A stretch of DNA of 8,702 nucleotides from assembly GCA_013696535.1 (NCBI GenBank), contig JACCYI010000269.1:1-8702 (forward strand), written 5' to 3'. Origin of the DNA: Solirubrobacterales bacterium. Lineage in GTDB: Bacteria > Actinomycetota > Thermoleophilia > Solirubrobacterales > Solirubrobacteraceae. The notes under the pieces are model-generated. The model did no database searches. It was not told the DNA's origin and saw only the letters and a list, made by a program, of their open reading frames with translations. Both the position numbers and the translations under genes were made by a program. Each line of letters opens with the position of its first letter. Position 1 is the first letter of the stretch. This document shows, in pieces, positions 6,884 through 8,702 of the stretch.

Positions 6884-8307
6884 TGCTCTTCGCAGCCAAG
6901 CTGGCGGCGGCCAAGGCGGTCGGAGCCGTCGTGCGCCGAGCGGGCCGGGGCGGCGGGACGAGCCTGCCCGGCAAGGTTCTCATGCGCGTCGAGCCGCACG
7001 CCATCGGGCGTCTCGCCCGGCGGCTGGAGGACGGCAACGTGGTCATCTCGGCTACGAACGGCAAGACGACCACCGCGGCGATGGTGGCGACCATCCTCGA
7101 GCGCACGGGGCGCACTCTCGTCCACAACCGGGCCGGCGCCAACATGGCCGGCGGCGTGGCCTCCGCGCTCGCCGCCGCCTCGCGGCGGGGCGGGCACACG
7201 ATCGACGGTGACTTCGGCCTCTTCGAGGTGGACGAGTTCTGGCTCGGACCCATCGTCTCAGAGCTCGAGCCGCGCGCCCTGCTGCTCTCGAACCTGTTCC
7301 GCGACCAGCTCGACCGCTACGGAGAGCTCGACACGATCGCCGATCGCTGGGCGAGCGTCGTCGCGGGCCGGGTGGCCGGCACACGGCTCGTGCTCAACGC
7401 CGATGACCCGCTCGTCGCCGATCTCGCCCGGGCCGGGGCGGCGGCCGACACCCCGGCGCCGCCCACCGCCACCTCCCTCGGCGACGCCACCCGCCCGCTG
7501 CACTTCGGGATCGAGGATGACGACCTGGCCCAGGGCGAGCTCCAGCACGCCTCCGATTCCAAGCACTGCCGTCGCTGCGGGCACGCCTACGTCTATGACC
7601 TCGTCCTGCTTGCGCATCTTGGGCACTACCACTGCCCCAACTGCGGCGCCAGGCGCCCGGAGCCCGCGGTCGTCGCCCGCGACGTGGAGCTCCGCGGCAT
7701 CCGCTCGGCCACCTTCACGCTCAGCACTCCGGCCGGCGACGCCCGCGTGGAGCTGCCGCTGCCCGGCCTCTACAACGTCTACAACGCGTTGGGCGCGGCA
7801 GCCCTGTGCCTGGCACTCGGAGTGGGCATCGGCGACGTCGCCGCCGGCCTGGGCGCGGTGGCGCCCGCCTTCGGGCGCGCCGAGACGGTCGAACTCTCGG
7901 GACGCGCGACGTCCATCCTGCTGGTGAAGAATCCGGCCGGCGCCAACGAGGTCCTGCGCACGCTCGCGCTCGAAGGCGGCGAGCTCGACCTGCTCGGCGT
8001 GCTCAACGACCGGATCGCCGACGGACGCGACGTCTCGTGGGTATGGGACGCCGACTGGGAGCTGCTCGCCCCACTCATCAGGCGGATGACCTGTTCGGGC
8101 ACACGCGCCCCGGAGCTCGCCCTGCGTCTGAAGTACGCGGGAGTGGATCCGCAGAACCTGTCGGTGGTCGAGGACCTCGCGGACGGTCTCGACGATGCCC
8201 TGGCGTCCGGCTCAGGTCCGCTGTACGTCGTGCCGACCTACACGGCGCTGCTCGAGCTTCACGGTCTGCTCACCCGTCGCGGGGCCGCGAGGGAGTACTG
8301 GAGATGA
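6883..8307 (+). CDS. murT: Lipid II isoglutaminyl synthase, MurT subunit
   Basis: A 474-residue Mur-ligase-family protein. The MurT/GatD complex amidates the alpha-carboxyl of D-glutamate in lipid II to D-isoglutamine using glutamine and ATP, on the cytoplasmic face of the membrane. Visible: an N-terminal basic, hydrophobic segment; P-loop ATNGKTTT (57-64) of the Mur central domain; the FEVDEFW region (114-120); N-L-F-R-D-Q-L-D-R-Y-G-E (137-148), characteristic of MurT; a four-cysteine zinc ribbon (Cys229, Cys232, Cys251, Cys254) inserted in the central domain; GLYNVYNALGA (295-305); and the C-terminal DUF1727 domain (about 335-465) with NDRIADGRDVSWVWDADWE (375-393). That last region supplies the acidic residue completing the GatD active site in Staphylococcus aureus. 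All hallmarks are intact. ATG 6883 overlaps the lipid-kinase stop as TGATG, so translation is likely coupled. The frame is open upstream to 6502 but that part is a shadow of the lipid kinase. gatD usually follows; here a methyltransferase follows first. Confidence 0.96.
   Translation: MLFAAKLAAAKAVGAVVRRAGRGGGTSLPGKVLMRVEPHAIGRLARRLEDGNVVISATNGKTTTAAMVATILERTGRTLVHNRAGANMAGGVASALAAASRRGGHTIDGDFGLFEVDEFWLGPIVSELEPRALLLSNLFRDQLDRYGELDTIADRWASVVAGRVAGTRLVLNADDPLVADLARAGAAADTPAPPTATSLGDATRPLHFGIEDDDLAQGELQHASDSKHCRRCGHAYVYDLVLLAHLGHYHCPNCGARRPEPAVVARDVELRGIRSATFTLSTPAGDARVELPLPGLYNVYNALGAAALCLALGVGIGDVAAGLGAVAPAFGRAETVELSGRATSILLVKNPAGANEVLRTLALEGGELDLLGVLNDRIADGRDVSWVWDADWELLAPLIRRMTCSGTRAPELALRLKYAGVDPQNLSVVEDLADGLDDALASGSGPLYVVPTYTALLELHGLLTRRGAAREYWR
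8290..8295 (+). promoter_or_regulatory. Ribosome binding site of the methyltransferase gene
   Basis: AGGGAG lies eight nt upstream of ATG 8304, inside the last murT codons. It is one of the better Shine-Dalgarno matches in the right block and supports ATG 8304 as the start despite the overlap with murT. Confidence 0.6.
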
Positions 8308-8702
8308 TCCCCGGCCCACCGCCCAGCGTCGTCGTCTGGCACGACGCCGAATGCGGGAGCTACGCAGCCGACCTGCCCGTCTGGCGTGAACTCGCCGAGC
8401 GGGAGCGCGGCCCGATCCTCGACGTGGGCGCCGGGACGGGCCGTGTCGCGCTCGATCTCGCCGCTCGTGGGCACGCCATCACCGCCCTCGACCGCGACGA
8501 AGACCTCCTGGCCGCGCTCGCGCGACGGGCGGCGGACGCGGGGCTCGAGGTCGAGACCGTGGTCGGCGACGCGACCGGCTTCGAGCTGGGCGATGCGCGA
8601 TTCGGTCTCATCCTGGTGCCCATGCAGACCGTTCAGTTGCTCGAGGACCGACCGGCGTTCCTGGCGGCGGCTCACCGGCACCTCATCCGAGGTGGCCTGC
8701 TC
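8304..8702 (+). CDS. Class I SAM-dependent methyltransferase, N-terminal part (runs off right edge)
   Basis: From ATG 8304 the frame stays open to the last base, giving 133 residues with no stop. The Rossmann SAM-binding motif I is I-L-D-V-G-A-G-T-G-R (38-47), followed at the end of the second strand by Leu-Asp (62-63), an acidic residue expected to bind the SAM ribose. A V-V-G-D-A motif (about 87-91) and the strand Phe-Gly-Leu-Ile-Leu-Val-Pro-Met-Gln follow, as in Methyltransf_11/25-type enzymes. The N-terminus W-H-D-A-E-C-G-S-Y-A-A-D-L resembles methyltransferases found beside murT in related actinobacteria (from memory). The substrate is unknown. The start overlaps the murT stop as ATGA and has a good ribosome binding site, so the gene belongs to the same operon. 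Perhaps half of the protein is inside the window. Confidence 0.9.
   Translation, partial: MIPGPPPSVVVWHDAECGSYAADLPVWRELAERERGPILDVGAGTGRVALDLAARGHAITALDRDEDLLAALARRAADAGLEVETVVGDATGFELGDARFGLILVPMQTVQLLEDRPAFLAAAHRHLIRGGLL

Noticed and set aside
1..8702. CRISPR arrays, tRNA/rRNA genes, insertion sequences, attachment sites
   Set aside because: No regularly spaced repeats, no tRNA-like cloverleaf, no transposase or terminal inverted repeats were seen. Composition is even across the window, with no sign of recent transfer.

Overview
The window is G+C-rich and densely packed, with third codon positions strongly biased to G/C. Gene content points to an actinobacterium. MurT (D-glutamate amidation of lipid II), the variant diacylglycerol-kinase motif and a KaiC2-like clock cluster fit class Thermoleophilia (Solirubrobacterales-like) best. 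That placement is inference from remembered relatives; no marker gene or rRNA is present.

The layout is two divergent gene blocks separated by a 166-bp intergenic region (5003-5168). The left block is on the minus strand and reads kaiC (5002-3407), kaiB-1 (3410-3084), kaiB-2 (3080-2724), then a large hybrid histidine kinase (2727-214). Junctions are ATGA overlaps or a 3-nt gap, so this is almost certainly one transcript with translational coupling. A further minus-strand gene begins at 169 and runs off the left edge. It encodes a lipoprotein with a clear lipobox; 44 bp separate it from the kinase and no terminator is visible.

The right block is on the plus strand and reads HAD-IIA (NagD-like) phosphatase (5169-5984), diacylglycerol-kinase-family lipid kinase (5999-6883), murT (6883-8307) and a class I SAM methyltransferase (8304 to the window edge). 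The last two junctions overlap (TGATG, ATGA) and the first is 14 bp or a TTGA overlap, again indicating an operon. Its theme is the cell envelope: lipid phosphorylation and peptidoglycan amidation. gatD, the usual partner of murT, is not in the window and may lie just beyond the methyltransferase.

The most interesting system is the KaiA-less kaiC-kaiB-kaiB-kinase operon. KaiC keeps both ATPase sites, but the residues aligning with all three cyanobacterial phosphorylation positions (T426, S431, T432) are alanines. It also ends in a short Gly/Pro-rich tail. One KaiB is canonical and the other is diverged in the loop and motif that matter for fold switching and KaiC binding. The kinase carries PAS, HisKA, HATPase, two receivers and an Hpt domain in one soluble polypeptide, which is a full phosphorelay and the likely signalling output. 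This suggests an ATPase-state or KaiB-exchange switch rather than a phosphorylation clock.
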